The notes beneath the pieces are model-generated. The model was given only the letters and a program-made list of their open reading frames with translations, was not told the origin of the DNA and did not search any database. A stretch of DNA of 64,000 nt, taken from contig JANQKT010000021.1 in the NCBI GenBank assembly GCA_028280965.1, forward strand, positions 1 through 64,000, in the 5' to 3' direction. The DNA comes from Phycisphaeraceae bacterium. GTDB lineage: Bacteria > Planctomycetota > Phycisphaerae > Phycisphaerales > Phycisphaeraceae. The position numbers were made by a program, and so were the translations under genes. The first letter of the stretch is position 1. Each line of letters begins with the position of its first letter. Below are positions 48,321-57,569 of this stretch, one piece after another.

Positions 48321-49994
48321 ATGGAAGCCATCCTCGACAAACTCAGCCACCTCTGGCCCGAGATCACGATGCTGATCGGGGCTTGTGCGTGCCTGATCGC
48401 CGGGCTGTCTTCGAAGCAGGTGGTGCGGAAGGCGACGCCGGGTGTGGCGATGGCGACGCTGGTTGCTTCGGGCGTCGTGCTTCTCGCGTTTGGCAGGACC
48501 GACACCAGCCACTTCCTCGGGCTCGGGGCTATGGCGGCCTACCTGAAACTGGCGGTCCTGGCGATGGGGCTGCTGCTGGTCTTCGTCGCGACGGGTACGG
48601 TGGACCGGCTCAAGCAGGTCGTCGCCGCCGAGGCGCGCGAGGGCAAGGCGTTTGAGCCGGGCGACGACTTCCGGGCCGAGTTCTTTGCGTTCATGCTGTT
48701 CTCGCTGACGGGCGTGATGCTGACCGCCGGGGCGTCGGATTTGGTCTGGCTGTTCCTGGCGCTGGAGCTGACCTCGCTGCCGACGTATGTCATGGTCGCG
48801 ACCTCGCGGGACCGGGACGGGGCGCTGGCGCAGGAGTCGGCGGTCAAGTACTTCTTCCTCGGCGCGCTCTCCGCGGCGGTGTTCCTCTACGGGTTCACGC
48901 TGATCTACGGCGCGACGGGCTTCACGGAGTTCAATCAGATCGCCGCGCATGTCCAGGAGAACGGCGCGTCGCCTCTGATGATCCTGGGCGTGACGCTTTC
49001 CGTGGTCGGCGTGTGCTTCAAGATCGCGGCGGTGCCGATGCACTTCTATACCGCTGACGTTTACCAGGGCGCTGCGACGCCGGTCACGGCCTTCCTCGCG
49101 TTCGTGCCCAAGGCGGCGGGGATGATCGCGCTGATCGCGCTGCTCGGCCTGCCGCTGTCCGATGTCAATTCCGAGACCGGCGCGATACAACTGCCCGAGC
49201 CGCTGGTCTACCTCGTCGCGCTGATCGCGGCGGTGACGATGACCGTCGGTAACGCGCTAGGCCTGGTGCAGACCAACCTCAAGCGGGTGCTCGCGTATTC
49301 GTCGATCGCGCATTCGGGCTACATGCTGGTGGGCATCCTCGTCGGGCCGATGCTCGCGCGTTCGCTCATGGAGGCGAACCCCGACGCCGACACCTCGCTG
49401 AGCAACGGCACCGCGGCGGTGTTGTTCTACCTGATCGCCTACGGGCTGAGCACGGTCGGCGCGTTCGCGGTGCTCGGCTCGTTAGAACGCAAGGACGGCG
49501 GCGAGGTACAGAGCTACGACGACCTCGCAGGCATGCGGCTGCGGCACCCGTTCATGGCCGGCGTGCTGCTGGTCAGCGTCATCTCGCTGGTCGGCCTGCC
49601 GCCGCTCGTCGGCTTCATCGGCAAGCTGTACCTGATCGGCTCGGCGTACGCGGCGGGCACAAGCGACGCGGGCCACGCAGGCCTGTACCGCGGCCTGGTC
49701 GTGCTGCTCATCCTCAACTCGGCGATGAGCGCCGGCTACTACCTGCGGATCGTGGGCACCGCCTTCTTCGGCGAAGACAAGGGACAGACCGTCGAGGCGG
49801 GCGTCCCTCTGCGGCGTGTCGGCGGGATCCTCGCGGCGCTCGCGTCCATCGCGCTGGGCGGGTACCCGAACGCCGGCGCGCTGGCGAAGGCGGCCAAAGA
49901 AGCCGCCGAGCCAACGGACAGGGTCGAGCCTGCGGCGGAGCACGAGGATGCAAAGGAACGGCAAAGCGCTTTCCGACTCAGCGATCCCTACTGA
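48321..49994 (+). CDS. nuoN: NADH-quinone oxidoreductase subunit N
   Basis: The 557-residue product has WPEITMLIGACACLIAGL, LVWLFLALELTSLPTYVMVATSRDRDGALAQESAVKYFFLGALSAAVFLYGFTLIYGATG, FKIAAVPMHFYTADVYQGAATPVTAFLAFVPKAAG and LAYSSIAHSGYMLVGI, the NuoN antiporter-like core. It ends nuoJKLMN. ATG 48321 has GGGAGG eleven bases upstream; an upstream in-frame extension falls in the palindrome and is rejected. It ends with a polar tail (EPAAEHEDAKERQ). Confidence 0.93.
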   Translation: MEAILDKLSHLWPEITMLIGACACLIAGLSSKQVVRKATPGVAMATLVASGVVLLAFGRTDTSHFLGLGAMAAYLKLAVLAMGLLLVFVATGTVDRLKQVVAAEAREGKAFEPGDDFRAEFFAFMLFSLTGVMLTAGASDLVWLFLALELTSLPTYVMVATSRDRDGALAQESAVKYFFLGALSAAVFLYGFTLIYGATGFTEFNQIAAHVQENGASPLMILGVTLSVVGVCFKIAAVPMHFYTADVYQGAATPVTAFLAFVPKAAGMIALIALLGLPLSDVNSETGAIQLPEPLVYLVALIAAVTMTVGNALGLVQTNLKRVLAYSSIAHSGYMLVGILVGPMLARSLMEANPDADTSLSNGTAAVLFYLIAYGLSTVGAFAVLGSLERKDGGEVQSYDDLAGMRLRHPFMAGVLLVSVISLVGLPPLVGFIGKLYLIGSAYAAGTSDAGHAGLYRGLVVLLILNSAMSAGYYLRIVGTAFFGEDKGQTVEAGVPLRRVGGILAALASIALGGYPNAGALAKAAKEAAEPTDRVEPAAEHEDAKERQSAFRLSDPY

Positions 49995-50010
49995 CTGATT
50001 CTCAAACGAT

Positions 50011-50044
50011 CCCACGGTATGCCGCAAAGCCGGCACGCCGTGGG
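50011..50044. terminator. Bidirectional terminator-like hairpin after nuoN
   Basis: A 14-bp stem with two mismatches (CCCACGGTATGCCG / CGGCACGCCGTGGG) and a 6-base loop lies between convergent nuoN and the next gene. There is no clear T-run. Confidence 0.55.
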
Positions 50045-50074
50045 CATTGACTGATTCCAGTTGCAATTAAATGC

Positions 50075-52510
50075 TCAACCCGGCTCTTCGAGCAAGCGCC
50101 GCTGCTCTTCGATCTCGCGCTGCCGCTCGGCGTAGGCCTCGAACTCGCGGATGGCACGACGCTGGCGCTCGGCGAAGCGTGAAACGTCGGGCAGGTCCTG
50201 ACGGCCGACGGCCTGACGCAGGACATCCGATTCCCCGTCATTGACCTGGCGGGCGAGCATCGCGAGCCAGACCAGCTTGGAATCGCTTTCAGTCGCCAGC
50301 GCGAAGAGGTCGGGGTAGGTCGTGGTCTCCTTCTCCAGCTCCCGGGTGTTCATGATGATCCAGGCGCGCTCGGCGTCGGTGCCGTCGCGCCAGGCATCCA
50401 GCATCACCGGCCGGATCCGATCGACGACCGCCGGGCCGACCAGCTCTGGCGTCGCGATGCGGTTGAGAGCCGCCAGGCGGCCCAGGGCGTTGAGTCGTGT
50501 GGCGGTGTCGTCGCTGCCGACCTCGGTCACCCACCGGTCGATGTCCTGCGGCTTGGCGACGGCGGACTGAACCAGGCAGTTGCGGACCTCAGAGACCCCG
50601 CCGACACCCCCGGCCAGCCAGTTGCCGCGCGGCGTCATGACGGGGTTGACCAGCAGGCGTGCGTCGAAGGACAGCGGCAGGCCCGGGTTGTTGGCTCGCA
50701 GCAGCCCGAAGCGGTGGTAGTCCAGGCGGACGTCAAAGGTCATGCGCTCGCCGGCGGCGAGTGAGAACCGCCGGCCCAGGTCGATGACCATCGGCGGGTT
50801 GGGCGGGGTGGGGACGCCCGCGCTGCTCGATGAGATGAGCACCATGGCCTGCTGTCGGATCGGGCCCTGCTCACCGACCGCGAGCGCAAAACGCGAGGTG
50901 TTCCAGACGGTGACTTCGCCCTGGATCGGCTGCATCGGCTTGATGCGGACCGGGTCGATCTTGAACCGGACCTCCATCCACGGTGTGCGTTCGATATCGA
51001 CCAGCCAGAACGACTCGGGGTACTTGCCCATGAGATCGGTGAGCGTCTTGCCGGTCGCGGTCGGCCGGGGTTTTTCATCGAGCTTATCGAGCGCCCGGCC
51101 CGCAGCGAGCGAAGCCATCGAGCCGGGCGATTGCTGGATAACGGCAGAGAGCAGGCGTGCCCGCCCCGCATCGTCCTGGCCGAGGATCATCGCCAGCCCC
51201 GCATCGGCCAGCTTGTGCTCGCCGGCGTGGGGGCGCAGCAGCGGCTCGGCCTTCGCGGCGTCGCCCTGCCGCAACGCGATCCAGCCGCGCGCGACAGCCT
51301 GCGCGGGGTCGTCCGCTTCGAGCGCGGCGGCGAACTCTTCGGCCTGTTCGAGGTCGGGGCCGAAGGCCGCGGCGATCAGTGCGAGGCTCGACTCGGGCCG
51401 CACGGCCGACTGCTCATCGGCGCCTTCCTGCTGCGCGGCCAACTCGTCGGCGTCGGACTTCACACGCTCGGTGATGCGGTCGAACACGGCCTGGGCCGCG
51501 TCCTTGTCGTCCTCGCCGTCCAGCACCGCGAGCCGGATCAGCTCGAAGTGCAGCGGCAGCGGTGCCGGTTCGCCGGCGGGTTCGGCTTGCGGCGCAGCTG
51601 CTTCGCCGTCCGCGCCCCCGCCCTGCTGCGCCTGGGATGCTAGGGCATCGAGCAGGGCCTGGATCTCATCGACGAGTTTGAGGACCGTCGCGTCTTCGCC
51701 GGTCATCGCCAGGCACTGGGCCCAGTTGAGGTACGCCGGGATGGGCATGGGCTGCCTGCTCAGTCGCGTCCCGACAACCGTGTACTGCTGGGCGGCACGC
51801 CCGAAGGCGGCCTCTTGTGCGAGCAGCGAGGCGAGGTCGATGCGGGGGGTCGGGTCGAGCGGGTTGGCGCGGATGAGGTTGACCGTCGCGGTGCCGATGC
51901 GGACGTTGTCTCCGCCCAACTCGATGACCAGGTCACGCATGACCGATGCGGCCTCGGCGTTGGCCGGGTCACGCCGGGCGGCCTCGACGGCCCACCGGCG
52001 GTGGGCCCTGGTGTCCAGCAACTCGGCGGCGATCGCCGAGGCCTGCCCCGCCACCCGCGAGCGCAGCGGGTCGGACAACGCCCGCCCGGCCTCGCTGTTG
52101 AGCAGCGTCTCGAGCGAGTTGAGCTGCGCGTCGAGCGTGTCGTTCTTCGACAGCCGGTAGCGGATCAGGTTGAGGCGGGCTCGGTCATCTTTAACACCCG
52201 TGTCGAGGTAGCCGGCCAGCGCACGCTCGTAGGCTTCGTTGTCGCCCGCGGCCTGGGCCAGCTCGACGCGCAGGGCCCAGGCCTGCTGGTTGGCCGGGTT
52301 CAGCTCGAGCGCAGTATCCAGCAGCGTCGCCGCGAGCACGTACGGGTCGTCGGATTCGAGGACCTGCGTGTAGCCGAGGAACGCCATGGCCGAGCGGACG
52401 AACTCGTCGGAGACCTGCGTCTTCGCGCTGACCTGCGCCCCGGCCGGGCGGGAGATAGCCGCGAGGAGACACAGACAAAGGGTCGATAACAAGGGGCGGT
52501 ATTTCATCAT
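50075..52510 (-). CDS. Large exported TPR-like repeat protein, unknown function
   Basis: The 811-residue product has a signal peptide (PLLSTLCLCLLAAISRPAGA) and then helical repeat sequence of TPR type (LLDTALELNPANQQAWALRVELAQAAGDNEAYERALAGYL, ARGWIALRQGDAAKAEPLLRPHAGEHKLADAGLAMIL), a beta-rich part (IQGEVTVWNTSRFALAV, RMTFDVRLDYHRFGL) and a C-terminal HEAT-like helical part with a Glu/Arg-rich end. No enzymatic motif is seen. It is convergent with nuoN and about 67 bases before a small membrane-protein gene. It probably acts in the periplasm as a scaffold. Confidence 0.65.
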   Translation of the reverse strand: MMKYRPLLSTLCLCLLAAISRPAGAQVSAKTQVSDEFVRSAMAFLGYTQVLESDDPYVLAATLLDTALELNPANQQAWALRVELAQAAGDNEAYERALAGYLDTGVKDDRARLNLIRYRLSKNDTLDAQLNSLETLLNSEAGRALSDPLRSRVAGQASAIAAELLDTRAHRRWAVEAARRDPANAEAASVMRDLVIELGGDNVRIGTATVNLIRANPLDPTPRIDLASLLAQEAAFGRAAQQYTVVGTRLSRQPMPIPAYLNWAQCLAMTGEDATVLKLVDEIQALLDALASQAQQGGGADGEAAAPQAEPAGEPAPLPLHFELIRLAVLDGEDDKDAAQAVFDRITERVKSDADELAAQQEGADEQSAVRPESSLALIAAAFGPDLEQAEEFAAALEADDPAQAVARGWIALRQGDAAKAEPLLRPHAGEHKLADAGLAMILGQDDAGRARLLSAVIQQSPGSMASLAAGRALDKLDEKPRPTATGKTLTDLMGKYPESFWLVDIERTPWMEVRFKIDPVRIKPMQPIQGEVTVWNTSRFALAVGEQGPIRQQAMVLISSSSAGVPTPPNPPMVIDLGRRFSLAAGERMTFDVRLDYHRFGLLRANNPGLPLSFDARLLVNPVMTPRGNWLAGGVGGVSEVRNCLVQSAVAKPQDIDRWVTEVGSDDTATRLNALGRLAALNRIATPELVGPAVVDRIRPVMLDAWRDGTDAERAWIIMNTRELEKETTTYPDLFALATESDSKLVWLAMLARQVNDGESDVLRQAVGRQDLPDVSRFAERQRRAIREFEAYAERQREIEEQRRLLEEPG

Positions 52511-52577
52511 GAGTAGTATCGCGTTTTTACGGCCGTGTCATGCAATCGGGTCGGTGAAAGATCCACCGGGAACAGGC

Positions 52578-52877
52578 TTAAATAGCCGGCGGCCCGCCGG
52601 CGACCGCGAGGTATGCCGCCAGCCCGCCACAGGCAACCATCGCCAGTGTGGTTGCGAGTTTGAGGGTCAAAGCCAGCGACCGGTTGGCCCGGGGCACGAG
52701 GGGGTCGATAACCAGGCACATCGCGACCAACATGCCCGCGGCGAGCAGCGCCGCGGCCGGTAACCAGAGCTTGAACAGGGGGACCGGCTCAAACAGCACT
52801 GCGAGCCCGGCGACCAGCAATGCCAGGGCCAACAGCGTGCCGAGCAGGCCGGACAGGATGCGGAGCGATCGTTTCAT
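52578..52877 (-). CDS. Small three-helix membrane protein
   Basis: The 99-residue product has three hydrophobic helices (ILSGLLGTLLALALLVAGLAVLF, LWLPAAALLAAGMLVAMCLVI and TLAMVACGGLAAYLAVAGG) separated by short basic loops. No domain was recognised. It starts 24 bases after trpA on the same strand, so it may be cotranscribed, but no functional link is apparent. No strong ribosome-binding site is seen, so confidence is moderate. Confidence 0.6.
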   Translation of the reverse strand: MKRSLRILSGLLGTLLALALLVAGLAVLFEPVPLFKLWLPAAALLAAGMLVAMCLVIDPLVPRANRSLALTLKLATTLAMVACGGLAAYLAVAGGPPAI

Positions 52878-52901
52878 GGTGCGTGCGCCCCGGGAACCGG
52901 A

Positions 52902-53708
52902 TCAGCCGACCCGCGTCGGCCCGGACAGGCCCGCCGCAAGCTCGCGGGTGAACTGCTCGGCCTCGGCCGCCGGGTCGCCGGAGCGGTCGTGCAGCCGACG
53001 GACCATCGCCGAGCCCACGATCGCCGCGTCCGCGACCGAGACGACGTCCCGGACCTGCTCGGTGGTGGAGATGCCGAAGCCCACGGCCATCGGCGCGTCC
53101 GTTACCTCGCGCAGCTTCGTCAGCCGGTCGGGCAGGTCCGGTGGCAGCGAACTGCTCTCGCCGGTGATGCCCCGGCGGGAAACGACGTAAGCAAAACCGG
53201 TGCTCGCGGCGGCGATCTGCTGGGCACGCTCGATCGGCGTCGTCGGCGCGATCAGCATGCTCAGGATCAGCCCCGCCTCGGCCGTGGCACCGCGCGCGGC
53301 CTGCGACTCGGCCAGCGGCAAGTCGGGGAAGATGAAGCCGTCGAAGCCCGCCCGCGCCGCGTCGGCAACGAACCGCTTGAGCCCGATGCGGTAGACGATC
53401 GAGTAGCTGACCATCGCGACCAGGCCCATGTCGGTGGACGAGCGTACCCGGCTGACCGCTTCGAAGGCCTGACCGACGGTCGTACCCGCGTCGAGCGCGC
53501 GCGTCATCGACGCCTGGATCACCGGGCCGTCGGCGATCGGATCGGAGAACGGGATACCGATCTCACAAATCGACGCCCCGCCGCGGTCGAGGCCGGCGAC
53601 GATGTCCGGCAGCTGCGCGATCCCGCCGTCACCGGCCGTGATGAACGGCATCAGCGCCTTGGTGCCTTGGTCTCTGTGTCCTTGGAAGATGCGGTCGATC
53701 CGGGTCAT
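52902..53708 (-). CDS. trpA: Tryptophan synthase alpha chain
   Basis: The 268-residue product has LMPFITAGDGG, CEIGIPFSDPIADGPVIQAS (catalytic Glu and Asp), DGFIFPDLPLAES, AYVVSRRGITGE and PMAVGFGIST, all TrpA signatures. It cleaves indole-3-glycerol phosphate to indole for TrpB. No trpB is in the window, so the trp genes are scattered. The start ATG at 53708 is preceded by TATTCT at seven bases, a near-fit to the leaderless pattern of this window. Confidence 0.93.
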   Translation of the reverse strand: MTRIDRIFQGHRDQGTKALMPFITAGDGGIAQLPDIVAGLDRGGASICEIGIPFSDPIADGPVIQASMTRALDAGTTVGQAFEAVSRVRSSTDMGLVAMVSYSIVYRIGLKRFVADAARAGFDGFIFPDLPLAESQAARGATAEAGLILSMLIAPTTPIERAQQIAAASTGFAYVVSRRGITGESSSLPPDLPDRLTKLREVTDAPMAVGFGISTTEQVRDVVSVADAAIVGSAMVRRLHDRSGDPAAEAEQFTRELAAGLSGPTRVG

Positions 53709-53715
53709 GGGACGC

Positions 53716-53721
53716 AGAATA
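53716..53721 (-). promoter_or_regulatory. -10-like element before trpA
   Basis: TATTCT on the reverse strand ends seven bases before the ATG at 53708, one base longer than in the other predicted leaderless genes. Confidence 0.35.
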
Positions 53722-53862
53722 TCATACGATCCAGCCGTGACGCTACGCACCGCCGGAAAATCGTTGCCATCGCATCGCTACGCCACAACTCAATGGGTCG
53801 TCTTCCCCAGTCTTGACCTTCGATACATAGTATTGCGGCTGTTTCATCAACAACGAGACGTG

Positions 53863-54978
53863 TTACGTCTTGATGGTTGTGATCAGATAAAACGCAACCG
53901 GCACGTTCAGCGCGACCGGCAGCAGCGCCGCGGTCACCGGGTTGATCCCGCCGGCCTGCAGCAGCACCAGCCCGGCGGCCCAGGCCCCGATCGTTACGCC
54001 CGCCGCCTTGGCCGAGTTGACCAGCAGGTTGCCGGGCACGCGCGTTAAGAAATACGGCAGGCCCATCAGCAGGATCAGCACGCCCAGCACCAGCGTCGTG
54101 AACCGGCTCCACATGATCTGAGTGATCTGGTGGCGCTGCTCCTCGGTCAGGGCGGCGTTGGAACGCATCGACTCGAGCTGACGCAGTGATTGCAGCCGTA
54201 CAAACAGCGCCGCCTGACGCGCGATGAGCACCTCCGCCGACAGCTCGGTCGTGTAGCGCGGCATTGGCGCGCCGCTCAGGCTGTCGAGGCCAGGAGCCCG
54301 CTCACCAGCGACCTCGAACGCTCGGCCGTTCTCCAAGACCCAAGCCTGCTCGGCATCGGACCAGGTCGCTTTGTCCGCACGGATGAGTCTGATCTGCCGC
54401 CCTTCTTCGCCGCGCTCGATGATGCGCAGGTCGACAAGTTCGCCTCGCTTGGCGCTGAACCGCGCCGCGCTGATCAGTGCGCCCGCTTCGTCCTTGGCGT
54501 AGTGGATCGGCTTGTCGCTGATCGTCGATTCGCCGACCTGCGACTTGGACCGCACCAGCTTGTCAGAGAGACGTGGGAGCGCCAGTTCCTGCACCGGCAG
54601 CACGATCAGGTTGAGCATGAACCCCGCGATCAGGACGGGCGCCGCGACGCGGTAGAGGCTGACCCCGCCGGCGAGGATCGCCGTCAGCTCGCGCGACCGC
54701 TGGAGCTGCGCGATGGTGAAGCCCATCGCCGCGACGACCAGCAGGCCCGACATCGCCGAATAGATCAACAGCAGCACGGGCCCGTAGTAGTCGGCCATCA
54801 CCCACAGCGTCGCAAGCACGACCCCGCCGCGCTGGTCGGCGTTTTCGCGCCCGGCCTTGAGGAACTCGTCCAGGTCCACGATCAGATCGACCAGCACAAA
54901 CAGACCCGCGAGCACGACGCCGAGGATGACGAAGTTCTGAACGAACTGCTTCACGATGTAGCGATCTAGGAGCCGCAT
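53863..54978 (-). CDS. lptG: LptF/LptG-family lipopolysaccharide export permease (second of pair)
   Basis: The 371-residue membrane protein begins MRLLDRYIVKQFVQNFVILGVVLAGLFVLVDLI and has GFTIAQLQRSRELTAILAGGVSLYRVAAPVLIAGF, the coupling-helix region, a beta-jellyroll part (about 130-230) and C-terminal helices (LPYFLTRVPGNLLVNSAKAAG). It fits LptG or LptF, half of the permease that pulls lipopolysaccharide from the inner membrane with LptB. It follows the other half at six bases, so the two form a unit. Which is F and which G is assigned from order only. Confidence 0.82.
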   Translation of the reverse strand: MRLLDRYIVKQFVQNFVILGVVLAGLFVLVDLIVDLDEFLKAGRENADQRGGVVLATLWVMADYYGPVLLLIYSAMSGLLVVAAMGFTIAQLQRSRELTAILAGGVSLYRVAAPVLIAGFMLNLIVLPVQELALPRLSDKLVRSKSQVGESTISDKPIHYAKDEAGALISAARFSAKRGELVDLRIIERGEEGRQIRLIRADKATWSDAEQAWVLENGRAFEVAGERAPGLDSLSGAPMPRYTTELSAEVLIARQAALFVRLQSLRQLESMRSNAALTEEQRHQITQIMWSRFTTLVLGVLILLMGLPYFLTRVPGNLLVNSAKAAGVTIGAWAAGLVLLQAGGINPVTAALLPVALNVPVAFYLITTIKT

Positions 54979-54984
54979 AGGGAG

Positions 54985-56712
54985 TCAGTTCCGCGCAATC
55001 TTCAGGTAAAGCCGGGCGATCACCAGCAGCAGGATCAGGTTCCCGCCCCACAGCACCGCGACACCGATCGCCCGGTCCAGGCCCCGGCCGGCCTGGACCT
55101 CTTCGATGCCGATGCGCTCGGCCATGCTCTGGCCGGTGTGGATCATCAGGAGCGTGATGATCGCGAGCACGAACGCCCAGAAGAACACGACCAGCGGCAG
55201 CCGGTCGTGCAGCCGCACGGCCAGCATCGTGCCCAGCAGCAAGAGCAGCGGCGTCGCGAGGGCCTTGGCCAGTCGGGCGTACAGCTCGGCGTCGATCATG
55301 TACTTGAGCTGGATGATGCTGAAGCTGAGCGTGAGCCTCGCCGATCGGATCGATAGTGCCTCGGTCAGTTGTTCGCGTTCGGCGAAATCGATGAGCTCAT
55401 CCGCGGTCAGCGCCGCCGGGTCTACGCCCAGAACGCGTTTCGGGTAACGCACCGGGCCGATCACCTGCTCGGCCTTGTTCGTCGGCGGGTCGATCCCGTT
55501 GAGCGCGAGCACACGGACGTTGCGCATCGTGACCCGCGCCACCGGCTCACGGTCGAATCGGCCGGACTGCACCGTGACCGTGGCCGCATCCGACTCGAAG
55601 CGTCGCAGTGGTTCGCCGAGCAGCTGGGGGTTGTCGTAACGGTCGATCGTGACGGGCAACGCGTCGATGCCGGCCAGCTCCAGACCGCTTTCCACAACCC
55701 TGATGTCAGGCGCGCTCAACCTGTAGTAATCGTTGGGCAGCCCGCCTTTGAGCACGACAAAACCCGGGCCCAAGCCGTCACGCGACAAGCCGGCCGAGAT
55801 CAGGTGTACAAGCTGCTGTCTTGAGATTGCTGCGGCAAGTTCCGCCTGCGCCGACCGGACCGTGTCGAAATCCTGCGGCTGTCGCTTGAGCCGCATCAGG
55901 TCATCAAACGTGAAAAAAATCGGTTCGTCCTCGATCGGGTTGGGCAGCTCGATGGGCTGGTCGGTCTCGAGTGAGCCGGACCGTCCGATCGTCTCGAACT
56001 GCCCGCTCGCCGCGTTGTAATGGGTCGGGTCATCCAGCCGGATCGTGATATAAGCCTTGCCGCTCGCGTCGCGGACGAGCAACGCGCTGGCCGTGCGAGC
56101 GGTCGTGTCCGTCAGCACCCGGCCGGTCGCCTTGTCATACTGCCCGACCGCGACGCCCCGCATGACGATGAGCTGTTCGGCCGTCAGCCCCGCGGCGCTG
56201 CTGCCCTCGGGCGGGTCGCGCACCTCCGCATCATCGGCGTAGAGCACGCCGTCATCGCCGAAGATGTACGGCCGGTTCTGGTTCAGCTGGCTCACCAGGA
56301 TGCCCAGCACATCGCCCTCGACGGTGCGTTTCGCCGCCTTCCAGAAGCCGGGCACGATCGTGTTGCTCAAGAGCAGCAGAACGATCATCAGCGTGAGCCC
56401 CAGCGCGATGACCGGCGCGAAGATCCGGCTGTAGCTCAGCCCCCCCGCACGGCAGGCGAGGACCTCGTTGTCTTTCGTCATCGCGTGGAACACGACCGTC
56501 GCCGAGAACGCGCCGGCGAACGGCAGCGCAAAGCCCAGCACCGTCGGCATCGTGTACAGCACAAACTTGATCAGCGACACCGGCCCGAGCAGGCCGTCGG
56601 ACATCGGCCCGATCGCCGCGCCGAAGCTCAGCACCACGACCATCACCGCGGTGGTCAGCATGAGCACCTTCAGCAGCTCGCGGAGGATGTAGCGGTAGAG
56701 TGTCCAGGGCAT
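54985..56712 (-). CDS. lptF: LptF/LptG-family lipopolysaccharide export permease (first of pair)
   Basis: The 575-residue product has YRYILRELLKVLMLTTAVMVVVLSFG, LPFAGAFSATVVFHAMTKDNEVLACRAGGLSYSRIFAPVIALGL (coupling helix) and C-terminal helices (YARLAKALATPLLLLLGTMLAVRLHDRLPLVVFFWAFVLAIITLLMI). Its periplasmic beta-jellyroll is much longer than in proteobacteria (about residues 130-470), the main oddity. ATG 56712 is used; 24 further in-frame codons upstream run through a GACAGGC palindrome and are rejected. LptB is not in the window. Confidence 0.83.
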   Translation of the reverse strand: MPWTLYRYILRELLKVLMLTTAVMVVVLSFGAAIGPMSDGLLGPVSLIKFVLYTMPTVLGFALPFAGAFSATVVFHAMTKDNEVLACRAGGLSYSRIFAPVIALGLTLMIVLLLLSNTIVPGFWKAAKRTVEGDVLGILVSQLNQNRPYIFGDDGVLYADDAEVRDPPEGSSAAGLTAEQLIVMRGVAVGQYDKATGRVLTDTTARTASALLVRDASGKAYITIRLDDPTHYNAASGQFETIGRSGSLETDQPIELPNPIEDEPIFFTFDDLMRLKRQPQDFDTVRSAQAELAAAISRQQLVHLISAGLSRDGLGPGFVVLKGGLPNDYYRLSAPDIRVVESGLELAGIDALPVTIDRYDNPQLLGEPLRRFESDAATVTVQSGRFDREPVARVTMRNVRVLALNGIDPPTNKAEQVIGPVRYPKRVLGVDPAALTADELIDFAEREQLTEALSIRSARLTLSFSIIQLKYMIDAELYARLAKALATPLLLLLGTMLAVRLHDRLPLVVFFWAFVLAIITLLMIHTGQSMAERIGIEEVQAGRGLDRAIGVAVLWGGNLILLLVIARLYLKIARN

Positions 56713-56754
56713 AGAAAGCCGGGGTCCCGAGATCGTGTCGGGTGTCAATGATAA

Positions 56755-56782
56755 GTGGGACAGGCAGGACTGTCTGCCCCAC
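56755..56782. repeat. GACAGGC-family palindrome between rph and lptF
   Basis: GTGGGACAGGCAG and CTGTCTGCCCCAC are an imperfect inverted repeat (11 of 13 pairs) with a two-base loop. Confidence 0.55.
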
Positions 56783-56793
56783 AAAGAGCCGGC

Positions 56794-57495
56794 TCAGAGC
56801 GCCGCCCGCTGAACCTCCATCAGCTTGCGGGTACCCCTGCCCGCGAGGTCGAGCAGCTTGTCGAGTTCTTCCCGGCTGAACGTGCCCTTCTCGCCGGTGC
56901 CCTGGACTTCGATGAACTGGCCCTTGCTGTCCATCGCGACGTTCATATCGACCTCGGCCCGGACGTCCAGCTCGTAGTCGAGGTCGAGGTGCGGCCTGCC
57001 GTCGATGATGCCGACGCTGACCGCGGCGACCGGGCCGATGATCGGGTTACTGCTGATTCGGCCGTCGGCGCGGGCGGTTGCGATGGCCTGGGCGAGCGCG
57101 ACGTAGGCGCCGGTGATGGCCGCGGTGCGCGTCCCGCCGTCGGCCTGCAAGACATCGCAGTCGCAGGTGATCGCGACGCCGGGCATCTTGTCGAGGTCCA
57201 CCGCGGCGCGCAGGACGCGCCCGATCAGCCGCTGGATCTCGGTCGATCGGCCGTCCGGCCCGCGGCGTTTGCGGTCCGGTGTCGAGCCGGGCAGCATCGC
57301 ATACTCGGCGGTGACCCAGCCGTGCACCGGGTTGCCTTCTTCATCCCGCTTGATCCAGCGCGGCGTCTCGCTGGCGATGCTCGCGGTGCACAGCACGCGT
57401 GTCCCACCCATGGCGATCTGTACGCTGCCCGCGGCGGCGGAGGGGAAAGGCCCGATCTTGGTCGGGCGCAGCTGATTGGCCGGGCGTTTTGGCAT
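56794..57495 (-). CDS. rph: Ribonuclease PH
   Basis: The 233-residue product has GGTRVLCTASIASETPRW, GWVTAEYAMLPGSTPDRKRRGPDGRSTEIQRLIGRVLRAAVDL and ITCDCDVLQADGGTRTAAITGAYVALAQAI with MNVAMDSKGQFIEVQGTGE, the RNase PH signatures. It trims the 3' ends of tRNA precursors by phosphorolysis. AGGGA lies about 8 bases before ATG 57495; ATG 57504 is the alternative. Divergent from the DUF900 gene. Confidence 0.94.
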   Translation of the reverse strand: MPKRPANQLRPTKIGPFPSAAAGSVQIAMGGTRVLCTASIASETPRWIKRDEEGNPVHGWVTAEYAMLPGSTPDRKRRGPDGRSTEIQRLIGRVLRAAVDLDKMPGVAITCDCDVLQADGGTRTAAITGAYVALAQAIATARADGRISSNPIIGPVAAVSVGIIDGRPHLDLDYELDVRAEVDMNVAMDSKGQFIEVQGTGEKGTFSREELDKLLDLAGRGTRKLMEVQRAAL

Positions 57496-57557
57496 AGCGG
57501 TCATCCCTCATGAATCACAAAGCGAAGAGTGTAGCGGGAACACCCGCTGCGCAGGGT

Positions 57558-57563
57558 TATACT
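57558..57563 (+). promoter_or_regulatory. -10-like element before the DUF900 gene, predicted leaderless start
   Basis: TATACT (five of six to consensus) ends six bases before the ATG at 57570. Confidence 0.55.
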
Positions 57564-57569
57564 CCGGTC

